This document shows positions 37,141 through 46,323 of a stretch of DNA of 64,000 nucleotides, piece after piece (position 1 is the first letter of the stretch; each line of letters opens with the position of its first letter). Origin of the DNA: Bifidobacterium pullorum subsp. gallinarum (lineage in GTDB: Bacteria; Actinomycetota; Actinomycetes; Actinomycetales; Bifidobacteriaceae). The notes below the pieces were generated by a model. It did no database searches and was not told where the DNA came from. It worked only from the letters and a program-made list of their open reading frames with translations. The stretch lies in assembly GCF_000741215.1 (NCBI RefSeq), contig NZ_JGYX01000001.1:1-64000 (forward strand), in the 5' to 3' direction. A program made the translations under genes and the position numbers.

Positions 37141-37983
37141 TCATGCGCCGTAGAATTGCGCGCCGAGCAGATGCATGAGTATCGTGATGACGGTGAGGTG
37201 TACCGGGTAGAACCAGTAGAACAGCCACTTGACGGGCCGGCCGCGTTGCCCGTTGTACAGCAGCATGAACGGGAGTGCCCCGATCATCATCCATTGGTAG
37301 TTGTAGGTGAACGGCATCCAGTGGATGCTCACCGGAAGACCGAGATACTCCTGTGCGAGTCCCGGCAGGATGCTGTTCGTGAGCGGTGCATAGTTGAACA
37401 GTATGAATATCGCACCGCAGAACACCGTGAACCATATGGCCAACCGATACCGTGACTTCCGGCAAACCCACATGATCAGACCGAGCATCACATATGCATA
37501 GCCGCCATCGATGGAGATACCCATGCCAAGCGCGGTGGGCGCCACAATCTCGACGAGGAGCCGAGGCAGGATGTCCAATTCGCTGATGGCTGGTTCGGCC
37601 GCGGTGAACAGCAGGTATAGGGTAACCTGCCACAGGCAATAGGCTGCAAGGCCTGCAACTCGGTGCGGTGGTTTGCGCAATGAGAGGATGCCGATGATCA
37701 GTGCGACGTGGAATAGGGGCGTAAACGCGTTGCCGGTGCGATTAAGGATCAATTCCATGAAGGCCATGCCGACGCTGGCGGTATACAGCCGCATGATGTA
37801 GCGGAAGATACTGTGGGTGTGCTCACAGGCCTGCACACACAGAAAAGTGAACAACGGCGCGGCGAGTCGCCCAATCCAGTGCATCGGCAGCTCAATGGCA
37901 TGCGGAAAGAACAGTGCGGTATGGTCGATGACCATGAGCAGACACGCGGCGATTTTAAGCGTAAACGTGTTCATGATATTCAA
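37141..37983 (-). CDS. TraX-family membrane protein (acyltransferase-like)
   Basis: 280 aa, about eight membrane helices. The N-terminus fits TraX proteins (LKIAACLLMVIDHTALFFPH), followed by RLAAPLFTFLCVQACEHT, with a C-terminal FYWFYPVHLTVITILMHLLG. TraX acetylates F-pilin in plasmid systems; chromosomal homologues in Gram-positives have no settled role and may modify peptides or surface polymers. No pilin or conjugation gene is nearby. Codon use is more A/T-rich than the flanking pyrG and suf genes, suggesting an acquired island. Starts ATG 37983 and ATG 37974 are both possible. Confidence 0.8.
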   Translation of the reverse strand: MNIMNTFTLKIAACLLMVIDHTALFFPHAIELPMHWIGRLAAPLFTFLCVQACEHTHSIFRYIMRLYTASVGMAFMELILNRTGNAFTPLFHVALIIGILSLRKPPHRVAGLAAYCLWQVTLYLLFTAAEPAISELDILPRLLVEIVAPTALGMGISIDGGYAYVMLGLIMWVCRKSRYRLAIWFTVFCGAIFILFNYAPLTNSILPGLAQEYLGLPVSIHWMPFTYNYQWMMIGALPFMLLYNGQRGRPVKWLFYWFYPVHLTVITILMHLLGAQFYGA

Positions 37984-38126
37984 TCCGTGATCTATGGGGA
38001 TGTGCTTCGTGTCTTATGGACAACGTCAATATAAGAGACAGCGGTGCGCCATCATCTAAAAGGTGATGGGGGTGGAGACTTGTGATGCTTTTTGTCCGTG
38101 CAACGCTTTGGTAAAGGAATACGATA

Positions 38127-38303
38127 ATGGATGTAATTGTTGCAATCATCATGTCAAGTGTTTTGTCGGCCGCTCCGATACCATCTTGCGATGCGCTTGT
38201 TCCAAGGTATGCCCAATTACAGTCCACGTCCACGGAAGAAGAGCGGCTCCGCGATTGTCCTCCATGGCTTGAGTGGATGTGCGGCAGTGAATACTATGCG
38301 TAA
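38127..38303 (+). CDS. Candidate 58-aa secreted Cys peptide
   Basis: A short frame with a good ribosome site: AAAGGA at 38113-38118, then ATG 38127. The product has a hydrophobic, signal-like N-terminus (MDVIVAIIMSSVLSAAPIPS), a polar middle ending in the charged stretch TEEERLRD, and a C-terminal segment CPPWLEWMCGSEYYA with two Cys eight residues apart. The layout (leader, charged linker, small Cys-bounded aromatic core) resembles precursors of peptide pheromones or bacteriocins. It is convergent with the histidine kinase gene (10-bp overlap) and divergent from the TraX-like gene. A hairpin (38049-38069) and TATAAG (38030-38035) lie upstream. It could be a chance frame; no homologue was recognised. 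Confidence 0.4.
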   Translation: MDVIVAIIMSSVLSAAPIPSCDALVPRYAQLQSTSTEEERLRDCPPWLEWMCGSEYYA

Positions 38304-39496
38304 AGTAGTGGTATTTGCGCACGTAACGTCCACACGTCATCTTCGATGGCGTACGTCATCGTCCCTCCCAACGCGCGGATTCGGCGTTCATGAAGGGCTA
38401 GACCATGTGATGAGTGCCGTTCCGATAATCGCGACGCATCATATGCGTTGGATTCGATGATGCTGATTTGGTTGTTCCTGATCGTTATGCGTATGACGTA
38501 GCTATCATTGCCTTGTCTCGCGTGCATGACGATATTGGTATAGAGCTGGTCGATGAGATCATGCAGTTCCTCCGCGACGGCGGAATCGGGACGATGGTTC
38601 GTTCCCTGATTTTCCGTGCGCACGACACTGGTTCCGAGAAACCCCAATGTTGCAAGTATGTGATCGTTGCAATCCAGCTGCTGCCGGAGGGCGTCAACGA
38701 ACATCACGTTGTCGTGGTCTCGATTGACATATGCGGCAGAGTCGTCTGATCCGCACAGGATGTCGATGACGGTTCGGGTCTCCGCAAGCGTGTCCGCCGC
38801 GACGGATTTGATATCGCGCAAACATGCATGGCTGTTTTCCCCGGTCGCCGTGGCAGGCTTAGAGTCATCAGCCATCAGTGATATCAGCGTCAGGCCACGC
38901 GCCGTGGAATCATGTATGCGACTGGCCAACAGCAGATCCCGTTGCGACCGGTGATACTGTTCCTGCAGGGATTGCCGTTGCCGCAGCTCTTCTTGGATGC
39001 GCTGGAACTGTTGGAGGGCTGACATGCCGTACCCGGCTATGGCGGCGATGACGAATGTACCTAGCAGAGTGACGATGCCGGAGGGTGCCCAAGTCGGTAC
39101 ATGGAATACCAAGGCGGCAAGGTATGCCGCTATCTCGGCGATGAAAAGCATGGAAACCAACACATATCTGCGCTGGTGCGCCAGCATGCCGAAAACAAGC
39201 CACAGACTCCAAAGTTGTGGAGAAAACGGCATTCCCGGATACAATGTTGTGGCAACAGATAACGCGGTGATGCCGATGCCGCAGCATGCGGGCAGCCAAT
39301 ACATGCCGATGCTCATGCTTGCCAGTACACAGGCGAACATCAGATTGGCCATCGATTGATCGGATCCCGCAGCGTATTCGAGCATCGTCAGCATCACGAC
39401 GAAGATGATGATTGCCAACGCATATGGACGTCTGCAACCACGGAATGCCGGGAAGATGTGAAACGAAGCCGGTCCGGTGGCGTTCGGCGTGCTCAT
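38294..39496 (-). CDS. NarL-type sensor histidine kinase
   Basis: 400 aa from ATG 39496, which overlaps the response regulator stop (ATGA) and follows AGGAG. About six membrane helices (residues ~25-165) with hardly any external loop, then a coiled coil (RIQEELRQRQSLQEQYHRSQ), a HisKA_3-like box with the likely phosphorylated His (ASRIHDSTARGLTLISLM), and a diverged HATPase_c domain (DLIDQLYTNIVMHARQ; SSHGLALHERRIRALGG). The N box is less canonical than in the other kinase of this window. The neighbouring small peptide and TraX-like protein suggest peptide sensing, but this is inference. Confidence 0.85.
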   Translation of the reverse strand: MSTPNATGPASFHIFPAFRGCRRPYALAIIIFVVMLTMLEYAAGSDQSMANLMFACVLASMSIGMYWLPACCGIGITALSVATTLYPGMPFSPQLWSLWLVFGMLAHQRRYVLVSMLFIAEIAAYLAALVFHVPTWAPSGIVTLLGTFVIAAIAGYGMSALQQFQRIQEELRQRQSLQEQYHRSQRDLLLASRIHDSTARGLTLISLMADDSKPATATGENSHACLRDIKSVAADTLAETRTVIDILCGSDDSAAYVNRDHDNVMFVDALRQQLDCNDHILATLGFLGTSVVRTENQGTNHRPDSAVAEELHDLIDQLYTNIVMHARQGNDSYVIRITIRNNQISIIESNAYDASRLSERHSSHGLALHERRIRALGGTMTYAIEDDVWTLRAQIPLLYA

Positions 39497-40209
39497 CGCG
39501 CGCTCCTGAACTGGGTCCATGCACGGATGAGCTGGAGCTTGTTGCCGACTCCGAGCTTGCGTATGGCGTGGCGTAGATGCGTTTTGACGGTGGCTTCGCT
39601 CAACGCCATGCGGGCGGCGACCTCCTTGGCCGTCAATCCCTCTATCGTCCAATCCAGCACCTCCGTCTCACGCGGCGATAATTCCAGGGAAGTCGCATTC
39701 ACCGCGCCGGGAACAGTCAACAAGCGGTACGCCTGCCCAGGCGAGGAGAACCCCTGCTGAATGTATGTCCGTCCTGCCGCACAGTCGGCAAGGCAACGCT
39801 GCAGGCCCTGCACATCGGCCTTATCCAACAGCGCCTGCGCACCGAACCGACGAGTCACATGCTCATATCGGCGCAGCGAATGCGCCGTCATACCGTAGAT
39901 GACGATGCGGTCGGAGAAATGACGGATCCGCTGGCATACCATGCCGCCGTCGACTCCATCCATATTCATGTCCACCAATACGACATCGGGTCTGCTCCGC
40001 CGATCAACGCACAGATCAACGGCCTCGTCGCCGGATCTCGATGTCCAGATCACAACGGTGCCGTGCCGCGGCGCCATCCCGTTGACCACGGAACGCAACG
40101 CCGCAAGCGTCAGAGCGTCATCGTCGATGATTCCCACTCGCAGGTCTTCGGCAGCGCGTTCGACTTCGGCGGCATCATATCCGGATTCATCGCTGTGTTC
40201 GTCCCTCAT
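39493..40209 (-). CDS. NarL/LuxR-type response regulator
   Basis: 238 aa from ATG 40209 (GGGAGGG lies 12 bp upstream; ATG 40221 and TTG 40230 are alternatives). Receiver: IIDDDA pocket, phosphoacceptor Asp in VVLVDMNMDGVDGG, Thr in IYGMTAHS, Lys in LLDKAD. C-terminal LuxR HTH: LSPRETEVLDWTIEGLTAKE and SEATVKTHLRHAIRKLGVG. First gene of a coupled RR-HK pair, the reverse order of the pair at 11266-13115. Confidence 0.88.
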   Translation of the reverse strand: MRDEHSDESGYDAAEVERAAEDLRVGIIDDDALTLAALRSVVNGMAPRHGTVVIWTSRSGDEAVDLCVDRRSRPDVVLVDMNMDGVDGGMVCQRIRHFSDRIVIYGMTAHSLRRYEHVTRRFGAQALLDKADVQGLQRCLADCAAGRTYIQQGFSSPGQAYRLLTVPGAVNATSLELSPRETEVLDWTIEGLTAKEVAARMALSEATVKTHLRHAIRKLGVGNKLQLIRAWTQFRSAR

Positions 40210-40392
40210 CGTTCGATACATCCCTCCCAATATCGACTGGTTTCATGATATCCAGTAGGACTCCTCTTCACACGGCCTTGGTTCAGAGGACGGACCAGGG
40301 GCGCGCCTTAGCGGCAGTTCAAACGACGAACGGCTTCGGAACGTTGCACATTGGGCGGAGCGTCGTGCGGGCATGGGCTTGTACACATCACT

Positions 40393-40531
40393 CAGTAGGG
40401 GATTCTGTCATTCAGTTGGGAACCGAATCGGATGAGACCTGTGAACTGGGGCCCGGAAGAAGAGTGTTTCCGGCTGAAACAGGTGCTACCCGTCTGAAAA
40501 GTTTCCAACTGAATGAGAAAATCACCTACCG
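40393..40531. repeat. 139-bp element with ~30-bp inverted ends (MITE-like or structured RNA)
   Basis: Left arm 40393-40422 matches the reverse complement of 40502-40531 at 25 of 30 positions; the core CATTCAGTTGG is exact. Between the arms are two nested helices: ACCTGT/ACAGGT (40437-40442 and 40479-40484) enclosing CCGGAA/TTCCGG. The whole could fold into one long branched hairpin. No convincing target duplication or coding sequence is visible. It sits between the response regulator start (minus strand) and sufB (plus strand). Nothing else is recognised in 40210-40687 apart from the sufB ribosome site. Confidence 0.6.
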
Positions 40532-40687
40532 AACGTCAGGGGATCCCTCTGCTGACGCGCCCTCGGCACCCCCGTGAGCTTCCTCACATCCGCTCGGGGA
40601 TGATTTTTCGGGCGGATACTAGTGTTTTCCCGCTGATTCCATTAGTGTTGCGGATGGAAGCAATTCGTATGAAGGAGGCAGCGCGCA

Positions 40688-42205
40688 GTGACGGACGAGA
40701 TGACGCCACAGTCGCCCGGGCAGACGGGCGGCGCCGCGGCTGACGTGGAGATGAGCCAGTACGTGGCCGGCCGGTCCCGCGTCAACGAGGACAAGATCAG
40801 GCAGGATGACGAGATCATCAGCCAGTTCGGCGAATACGAGTACGGCTGGCATGATTCGGATGCGGCCGGCGAGGCGGCGAAGAAGGGCATCGACGAGAAC
40901 GTGGTGCGCGCCATCTCCGCCGACAAGGGCGAACCCGAGTGGATGCTCGACATCCGTCTCAAGGGCTATCAGGCGTTCCTGGACAAACCAATGCCGGATT
41001 GGGGCGTGGACCTGAGCGGCTTCAACGCCGACGACTTCAAGTACTACGTCAAGCCGATCGACAAGCAGGCCGCCACCTGGGAGGATCTGCCGGACGACAT
41101 CCGGAACACCTACGACCGTCTGGGCATCCCCGAGGCGGAGAAGAAGCGTCTGGTCTCCGGCGTGGCCGCCCAGTACGAGTCCGAGGTCATCTACAACTCC
41201 ATCCAGCAGGAGCTGAAGGACCAGGGCGTGATCTTCGTGGACACCGACACCGCGGTGCGCGAATACCCGGATCTGGTGCGCAAATACTTCGGCACGGTCG
41301 TACCGCCGGACGACAACAAGTTCGGCGCGCTGAACACGGCCGCGTGGTCGGGCGGCTCGTTCATCTACGTGCCCAAGGGCGTGCATGTGGACATCCCGCT
41401 GCAGGCCTATTTCCGCATCAACACCCCGAATATGGGCCAGTTCGAACGCACGCTGATTATCGCCGACGAGGGCTCCTACGTGCATTACGTGGAGGGCTGC
41501 ACCGCGCCGATCTACTCGACCGACTCGCTGCACGCCGCCATCGTGGAGATCATCGTGGAGAAGCACGCCCGCGTGCGCTACACCACCGTGCAGAACTGGT
41601 CGAACAACGTGTACAATCTGGTCACCCAGCGCGCCTACGTGCGCGAGGGCGGCACGATGGAATGGGTGGATGGCAACATCGGCTCCAAGGCCACGATGAA
41701 GTACCCGGCCTGCATCCTGGCCGAACCGTACGCCAAGGCCGAAACCATGTCGCTGGGCTTCGCCGGCAAGGGGCAGTACCAGGATACGGGCGCCAAGATG
41801 ATCCACCTGGCCCCGCACACCAGCTCCACGATCGTGGCCAAGTCCATCTCGCGCGGCGGCGGCCGTTCCGCCTACCGCGGTCTGGTCAAGATCGTCAAGG
41901 GCGCCGAAGGCTCCTCGAACTCCACGGTGTGCGACGCGCTGCTGGTCGACGACTACTCGCGTTCCGACACCTACCCGCATGTGGATGTTCGCGAGGACGA
42001 CGTGTCGATGGCGCATGAGGCCACCGTCTCCAAAGTCTCCGAGGACCAGCTGTTCTATCTGATGAGCCGCGGTCTGAACGAGGACGAGGCGATGGGCATG
42101 ATCGTGCGCGGCTTCGTCGAGCCGATCAGCCGTGAGCTGCCGATGGAGTACGCGCTGGAACTGAACCGTTTGGTGGAACTGCAGATGGAAGGATCGGTGG
42201 GCTGA
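40688..42205 (+). CDS. sufB: Fe-S cluster assembly scaffold SufB
   Basis: 505 aa from GTG 40688, chosen for AAGGAGG at 40672-40678. Core scaffold subunit of the SufBCD complex, which builds Fe-S clusters in the cytoplasm. Typical sequence: [60 protein letters not shown], the central beta-helix with [20 protein letters not shown], and a C-terminal [20 protein letters not shown]. First gene of sufB-sufDC-sufS-sufU-sufT. Confidence 0.97.
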   Translation: MTDEMTPQSPGQTGGAAADVEMSQYVAGRSRVNEDKIRQDDEIISQFGEYEYGWHDSDAAGEAAKKGIDENVVRAISADKGEPEWMLDIRLKGYQAFLDKPMPDWGVDLSGFNADDFKYYVKPIDKQAATWEDLPDDIRNTYDRLGIPEAEKKRLVSGVAAQYESEVIYNSIQQELKDQGVIFVDTDTAVREYPDLVRKYFGTVVPPDDNKFGALNTAAWSGGSFIYVPKGVHVDIPLQAYFRINTPNMGQFERTLIIADEGSYVHYVEGCTAPIYSTDSLHAAIVEIIVEKHARVRYTTVQNWSNNVYNLVTQRAYVREGGTMEWVDGNIGSKATMKYPACILAEPYAKAETMSLGFAGKGQYQDTGAKMIHLAPHTSSTIVAKSISRGGGRSAYRGLVKIVKGAEGSSNSTVCDALLVDDYSRSDTYPHVDVREDDVSMAHEATVSKVSEDQLFYLMSRGLNEDEAMGMIVRGFVEPISRELPMEYALELNRLVELQMEGSVG

Positions 42206-42210
42206 GTCCG

Positions 42211-44214
42211 ATGGCAGAGAATACCGAAATCACCATTCCCGTGGCGGATCCGAACGACCCGTACGCGGTGCCGGCGGCCATGCCGTCGAGCGCGGACCGT
42301 GCGCCGCGCAGCTTCGATCTTGACGCGTTCGCGATGCCGACCTCCCGTCAGGAGGAGTGGCGGTACACGCCGTTGGACCGCGTCGCCGAATTCCTCGACG
42401 TGTTCGAGCCGAGCGGCCTGACCACGGTCGAGGTGACCGGCATCGACGGCTCGCCGTTGGACCCCGAGCAGGTCGGCGTCGAGGTTGTGGACAAGACAGT
42501 CGCGCCGAGCGGCACCGTGTCCAAGCCGAGCGACCGCATCTCGGCGGTCGAGTGGAACGTCGTGAAGACCGCGACCGTCGTGACCCTGCACGGCGACGTC
42601 GCCCAGCCGGTGCGCATCGCGGTCACCGGCGGCGGCGACGCGCCGGATGCGCTGCACCTGGTCATCGCGGCCGATGCCGGCACCCATGCCGACGTCGTCG
42701 TCGAACACCACGGCATGGCACGTCTCGCGGAGGGTGTGGAGATCGTCACCGGCCGCGATTCCAACCTGTCCACCACCTTCATCCAGGAGTGGGAGAAGGG
42801 CTCCAAGCATGTCGGCGGCCATCGCATCCATGTGGGCGAGAACGCCAGCCTGCGTCACTCGATGGTCACGCTCGGCGGCGACGTGGTCCGCATCCGCATG
42901 GACCAGGACTTCGGCGGCCCGCAGGGCGACCTGAACATGCTGGGCATCTACTTCGCTGATCCGGGCGAGCACATCGAGCACCGCACGATGGTGGTGCACA
43001 ACCATCCGGACTGCAGGTCGCGCGTGGTGTACAAGGGCGCGCTCGACGGGCAGGGCGCGCACTCCACGTGGGTCGGCAACGCGCTGATCCAACCGACCGC
43101 GCCGGGCACCGATTCCTACGAGCTCAACCGCAACCTGGTGCTGACGCCGGGCGCGATCGCCGATTCGGAACCGAACCTGGAGATCGAGAACGGCAACATC
43201 ATCGGCGCCGGACACGCCAGTTCGGTCGGGCGGTTCGATGACGAGGAGCTGTTCTACCTGCAGTCGCGCGGCATTCCGGAGACGGAAGCCCGCAAGCTGG
43301 TGGTGCGCGGGTTCTTCGGCGAGCTGGTCGAGGAGATCGGCATCCCGCAGATCGCCGACCATCTGATGACCATCATCGACCGCAGGCTCGCCCGCGGCGA
43401 GAACGAAGCCATGACGAACGTCTGGGAGGAGAAGATGTCGACGTTGGAAATCAAGGATCTGTACGCCTCGGTCGAAACCAAGGACGGCCGTAAGCAGATC
43501 CTCAAGGGTGTGAACCTGACCGTCAACTCGGGCGAGACCCACGCCATCATGGGACCGAACGGTTCTGGCAAGTCCACGCTTGCGTACACGCTGGCCGGTC
43601 ACCCCAAGTATGAGGTGGAATCCGGCCAGGTGCTGCTGGACGGCGAGGATCTGCTGACGATGACGCCGGACGAGCGTGCCAAGGCCGGCCTGTTCCTGGC
43701 CATGCAGTACCCGGTGGAGGTACCGGGCGTGTCGATGACCAATTTCCTGCGCACCGCCAAAACCGAGATCGACGGTCAGGCCCCGGCCATCCGCACCTGG
43801 ACCAAGGAACTGACCGAGGCCATGAAGCGGCTCAAGATGGACCCGAAGTTCGCCACCCGTTCCGTGAACGAGGGCTTCTCCGGCGGTGAGAAGAAGCGTG
43901 CCGAGGTGCTGCAACTGGAACTGCTCAAGCCCAAGTTCGCCGTGCTGGACGAGACCGACTCGGGCCTCGACGTGGACGCGCTGCGCATCGTGTCCGAGGG
44001 CGTGAACCGCGCCAAGGAGAACACCGGCCTGGGCATCCTGATGGTCACGCACTACACACGCATCCTCAAGTACATCAAGCCGGATATCGTGCATGTGTTC
44101 GCCGACGGCCACTTCGTCAAGACCGGCGGCCCGGAGCTGGCCGACGAGCTGGAGGAGAGCGGCTACGACCAGTTCCTGCCGGAGGGCGCCGACAGCGAAT
44201 CCGCGCTGGCGTAG
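42211..44214 (+). CDS. sufD-sufC: SufD-SufC fused reading frame
   Basis: 667 codons. Residues 1-~408 are SufD, partner of SufB in the scaffold (SRQEEWRYTPLDRVAEF; GRFDDEELFYLQSRGIPETE). Residues 409-667 are SufC, the ABC-type ATPase: Walker A MGPNGSGKSTLAYTLAG, signature FSGGEKKRAEVLQ, Walker B FAVLDETDSGLDVDAL. These are normally separate genes. Here no stop separates RGENEAMTNVWEEK from MSTLEIKDLYA, while a Shine-Dalgarno and ATG 43435 remain, so free SufC is probably still made. Free SufC would allow the normal SufB-SufC2-SufD stoichiometry. ATG 42211 lies five bases after the sufB stop. Confidence 0.92.
   Translation: MAENTEITIPVADPNDPYAVPAAMPSSADRAPRSFDLDAFAMPTSRQEEWRYTPLDRVAEFLDVFEPSGLTTVEVTGIDGSPLDPEQVGVEVVDKTVAPSGTVSKPSDRISAVEWNVVKTATVVTLHGDVAQPVRIAVTGGGDAPDALHLVIAADAGTHADVVVEHHGMARLAEGVEIVTGRDSNLSTTFIQEWEKGSKHVGGHRIHVGENASLRHSMVTLGGDVVRIRMDQDFGGPQGDLNMLGIYFADPGEHIEHRTMVVHNHPDCRSRVVYKGALDGQGAHSTWVGNALIQPTAPGTDSYELNRNLVLTPGAIADSEPNLEIENGNIIGAGHASSVGRFDDEELFYLQSRGIPETEARKLVVRGFFGELVEEIGIPQIADHLMTIIDRRLARGENEAMTNVWEEKMSTLEIKDLYASVETKDGRKQILKGVNLTVNSGETHAIMGPNGSGKSTLAYTLAGHPKYEVESGQVLLDGEDLLTMTPDERAKAGLFLAMQYPVEVPGVSMTNFLRTAKTEIDGQAPAIRTWTKELTEAMKRLKMDPKFATRSVNEGFSGGEKKRAEVLQLELLKPKFAVLDETDSGLDVDALRIVSEGVNRAKENTGLGILMVTHYTRILKYIKPDIVHVFADGHFVKTGGPELADELEESGYDQFLPEGADSESALA
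43424..43437 (+). promoter_or_regulatory. Internal ribosome site and start of sufC
   Basis: GGGAGGAG (43424-43431) followed by ATG 43435. It would give a 259-aa SufC, the normal length of the stand-alone protein. Confidence 0.65.
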
Positions 44215-44313
44215 GCGCCGCGGTGGTGCGGATTCGCAGTATGCGGCGGCCTGCACCACCGGGATGCGAACACGGATGATGCATCGGCGGATTGAATGAT
44301 GGAAGGCAAGGGC

Positions 44314-45585
44314 ATGGTTGATTTCGATGCGATTCGGGCGGAGTTTCCGATTCTGGACCAGAGCGTTTACGGACATCCGCTCGTGTATCTGGATTCGGCG
44401 GCCACCGCGCAGAAGCCCCAGTGCGTCATCGATGCGGAAGCCGACTTCTACCGTCACGACAACGCCGCCGTGCACCGTGGCGCGCATGAATTGGCGGCGC
44501 GCAGCACGGTGGCATTCGAGCGGGCCCGCGCTTCGATGGCGCGTCTGGTCGGCGCCTGCGCGGATGAGGGCGGCGAGGAGATCGTCGTCACCGGCGGCGC
44601 CACCGCCGGGTTGAACCTGCTGGCGACCGCCTTCGGCAACGCCTCGCTGGGACGCGGCGGTTCGGCGGCCGCACGGTTCGCCCTGCATCCGGGAGACGAG
44701 ATCGTGGTCTCCAAGGCCGAGCACCATTCGGTGCTGCTGCCGTTCCAGGAACTGGCCGCGCGTACCGGGGCCACGCTCAAGTGGCTGGATCTGGACGAGG
44801 AGGGCCGCATCCGGTCCGACATGGCCGATGAGGTGATCACCGAGCGCACCCGCGTGGTGGCGGTCACCCATGTGGCGAATGTGACCGGTGCGATCACCAA
44901 TCTGGCCCCGATCGTCCGCCGCGCCCATGCCGTGGGCGCGCTGGTGGTGCTCGACGCCTGCCAGTCCGTGCCCCATCTCAAGGTGGACGTTCACGCCTTG
45001 GACGTGGACTTCGCCGTCTGGAGCGCGCATAAGATGTACGGCCCGACCGGGGTCGGCTTCCTGTACGGCCGCCGCGAACTGCTGGAGGCGCTGCCCCCGG
45101 CGAATTTCGGCGGTTCGATGGTCGAACTGGCCTGGATGGACCGTCCGGCGCAGTACATGGCGCCGCCCGCCAAATTCGAGGCCGGCACCCAGCCGGTCGC
45201 GCAGGTGGTGGCCGCCGGCGCGGCCGCGGAGTGGATGATGGCGATCGGTATGGACGCCATCGCCACGCACGAGCATGAGGTGGCCGCCGAACTGCTCAAA
45301 CTCGGCGACGTCGACGGCGTGAGCATCCTGGGGCCGTGCGAGAACAGGGACCGGATCGGCACGGTGGCGTTCGACGTCGACGGCGTGCACCCGCATGACG
45401 TCGGCCAGTTCATCGATGCGCAGGGCATCGCCATCCGGGTCGGACACCACTGCGCGCAGCCGGTGCACCGGCATTTCGGCGTCTACGCCTCGAACCGCGC
45501 CTCCAGCGGCGTGTACAATTCCGTGGCGGACGCGCAGGCGCTGGTGGAGGCGGTGTCCAAGGTCAGGGCGTTCTTCCGCGTGTGA
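44314..45585 (+). CDS. sufS: Cysteine desulfurase SufS
   Basis: 423 aa from ATG 44314 (MVDFDAIRAEFPIL; upstream in-frame ATGs at 44296 and 44299 are less family-like). PLP enzyme that takes sulfur from cysteine for Fe-S assembly. PLP-lysine in WSAHKMYGPTGVGF; catalytic Cys in RVGHHCAQPVHRHF; cofactor residues in SKAEHHSVLLPF and VLDACQSVPH. A 99-bp gap separates it from sufDC. Confidence 0.95.
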   Translation: MVDFDAIRAEFPILDQSVYGHPLVYLDSAATAQKPQCVIDAEADFYRHDNAAVHRGAHELAARSTVAFERARASMARLVGACADEGGEEIVVTGGATAGLNLLATAFGNASLGRGGSAAARFALHPGDEIVVSKAEHHSVLLPFQELAARTGATLKWLDLDEEGRIRSDMADEVITERTRVVAVTHVANVTGAITNLAPIVRRAHAVGALVVLDACQSVPHLKVDVHALDVDFAVWSAHKMYGPTGVGFLYGRRELLEALPPANFGGSMVELAWMDRPAQYMAPPAKFEAGTQPVAQVVAAGAAAEWMMAIGMDAIATHEHEVAAELLKLGDVDGVSILGPCENRDRIGTVAFDVDGVHPHDVGQFIDAQGIAIRVGHHCAQPVHRHFGVYASNRASSGVYNSVADAQALVEAVSKVRAFFRV

Positions 45586-45703
45586 CCGGATGACCATATA
45601 ACCTCGCACCTGCCGTGGTATCGACATCATGCCTGTCTGCGGATACGATGATTGCGGTGTGAACGATAGGATGAACGGTGTTCGTCCGGTAAGGAGCGTG
45701 AAG

Positions 45704-46261
45704 ATGGATTTCGGCATGAGCGGCGACGATCTGGAACAGATGTACCAGGAGGTGATCCTGGAGGCGTCCCGCAACCCGCACGGTCGCGAGCGGTTCGCGC
45801 CGGATCTGGCAAGTGAACAGTCCGCGCAGGCGGGGGAGAGCGTCGTCCGCGCCAGCCATGAGTATTGCGCCGCCGGGGAATCCCACCAGTTCAACCCCAC
45901 CTGCGGCGATGAGGCGACGATCCACGCCGAGGTGTCGGATGGCGGCGATGGTCGCCCGCACACCATTGAACGCCTTGTATGGGACGGCCACGGCTGTTCG
46001 ATCTCACAGGCCAGCCTGTCGATTATGGTTGACCTGGTTGAGGGCAAGACCGTGGACGAGGCGATGCGGCTGGCCGGTCTGTTCCATCAGCTGATGGATT
46101 CGCGCGGCGCCGGATTATCCGATGAATCCGCCGAGGAGGATCTGGGCGACGCCGTGGTGTTCCAGGGCGTTTCGAAATACCCGATGCGGATCAAATGCGC
46201 GCTGCTCGGCTGGGAGGGTATGAAGGCCTCCGTGGCCGAGGCCCTGGCCCGTATGCAATAG
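45704..46261 (+). CDS. sufU: SufU-type zinc-dependent sulfur-transfer protein
   Basis: 185 aa from ATG 45704 (AAGGAG at 45691-45696). It receives sulfur from SufS. Zinc-ligand Cys residues lie in FNPTCGDEATIHAEV, GHGCSISQASLSIM and MRIKCALLGWEG, the three-Cys plus Asp pattern of SufU. Position directly after sufS fits a SufS-SufU pair. Confidence 0.93.
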   Translation: MDFGMSGDDLEQMYQEVILEASRNPHGRERFAPDLASEQSAQAGESVVRASHEYCAAGESHQFNPTCGDEATIHAEVSDGGDGRPHTIERLVWDGHGCSISQASLSIMVDLVEGKTVDEAMRLAGLFHQLMDSRGAGLSDESAEEDLGDAVVFQGVSKYPMRIKCALLGWEGMKASVAEALARMQ

Positions 46262-46323
46262 GTCTTGTGGTGGCGATTCGCGCCACGTACAATGGTCGCG
46301 ATACATGATGAATGGGAGTGCGA

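Noticed and set aside
42055..46047. Long minus-strand open frame (1330 codons) across the suf genes
   Set aside because: Pure antisense shadow of sufB, sufDC, sufS and sufU, caused by high GC at third positions; no family resemblance and no ribosome site.
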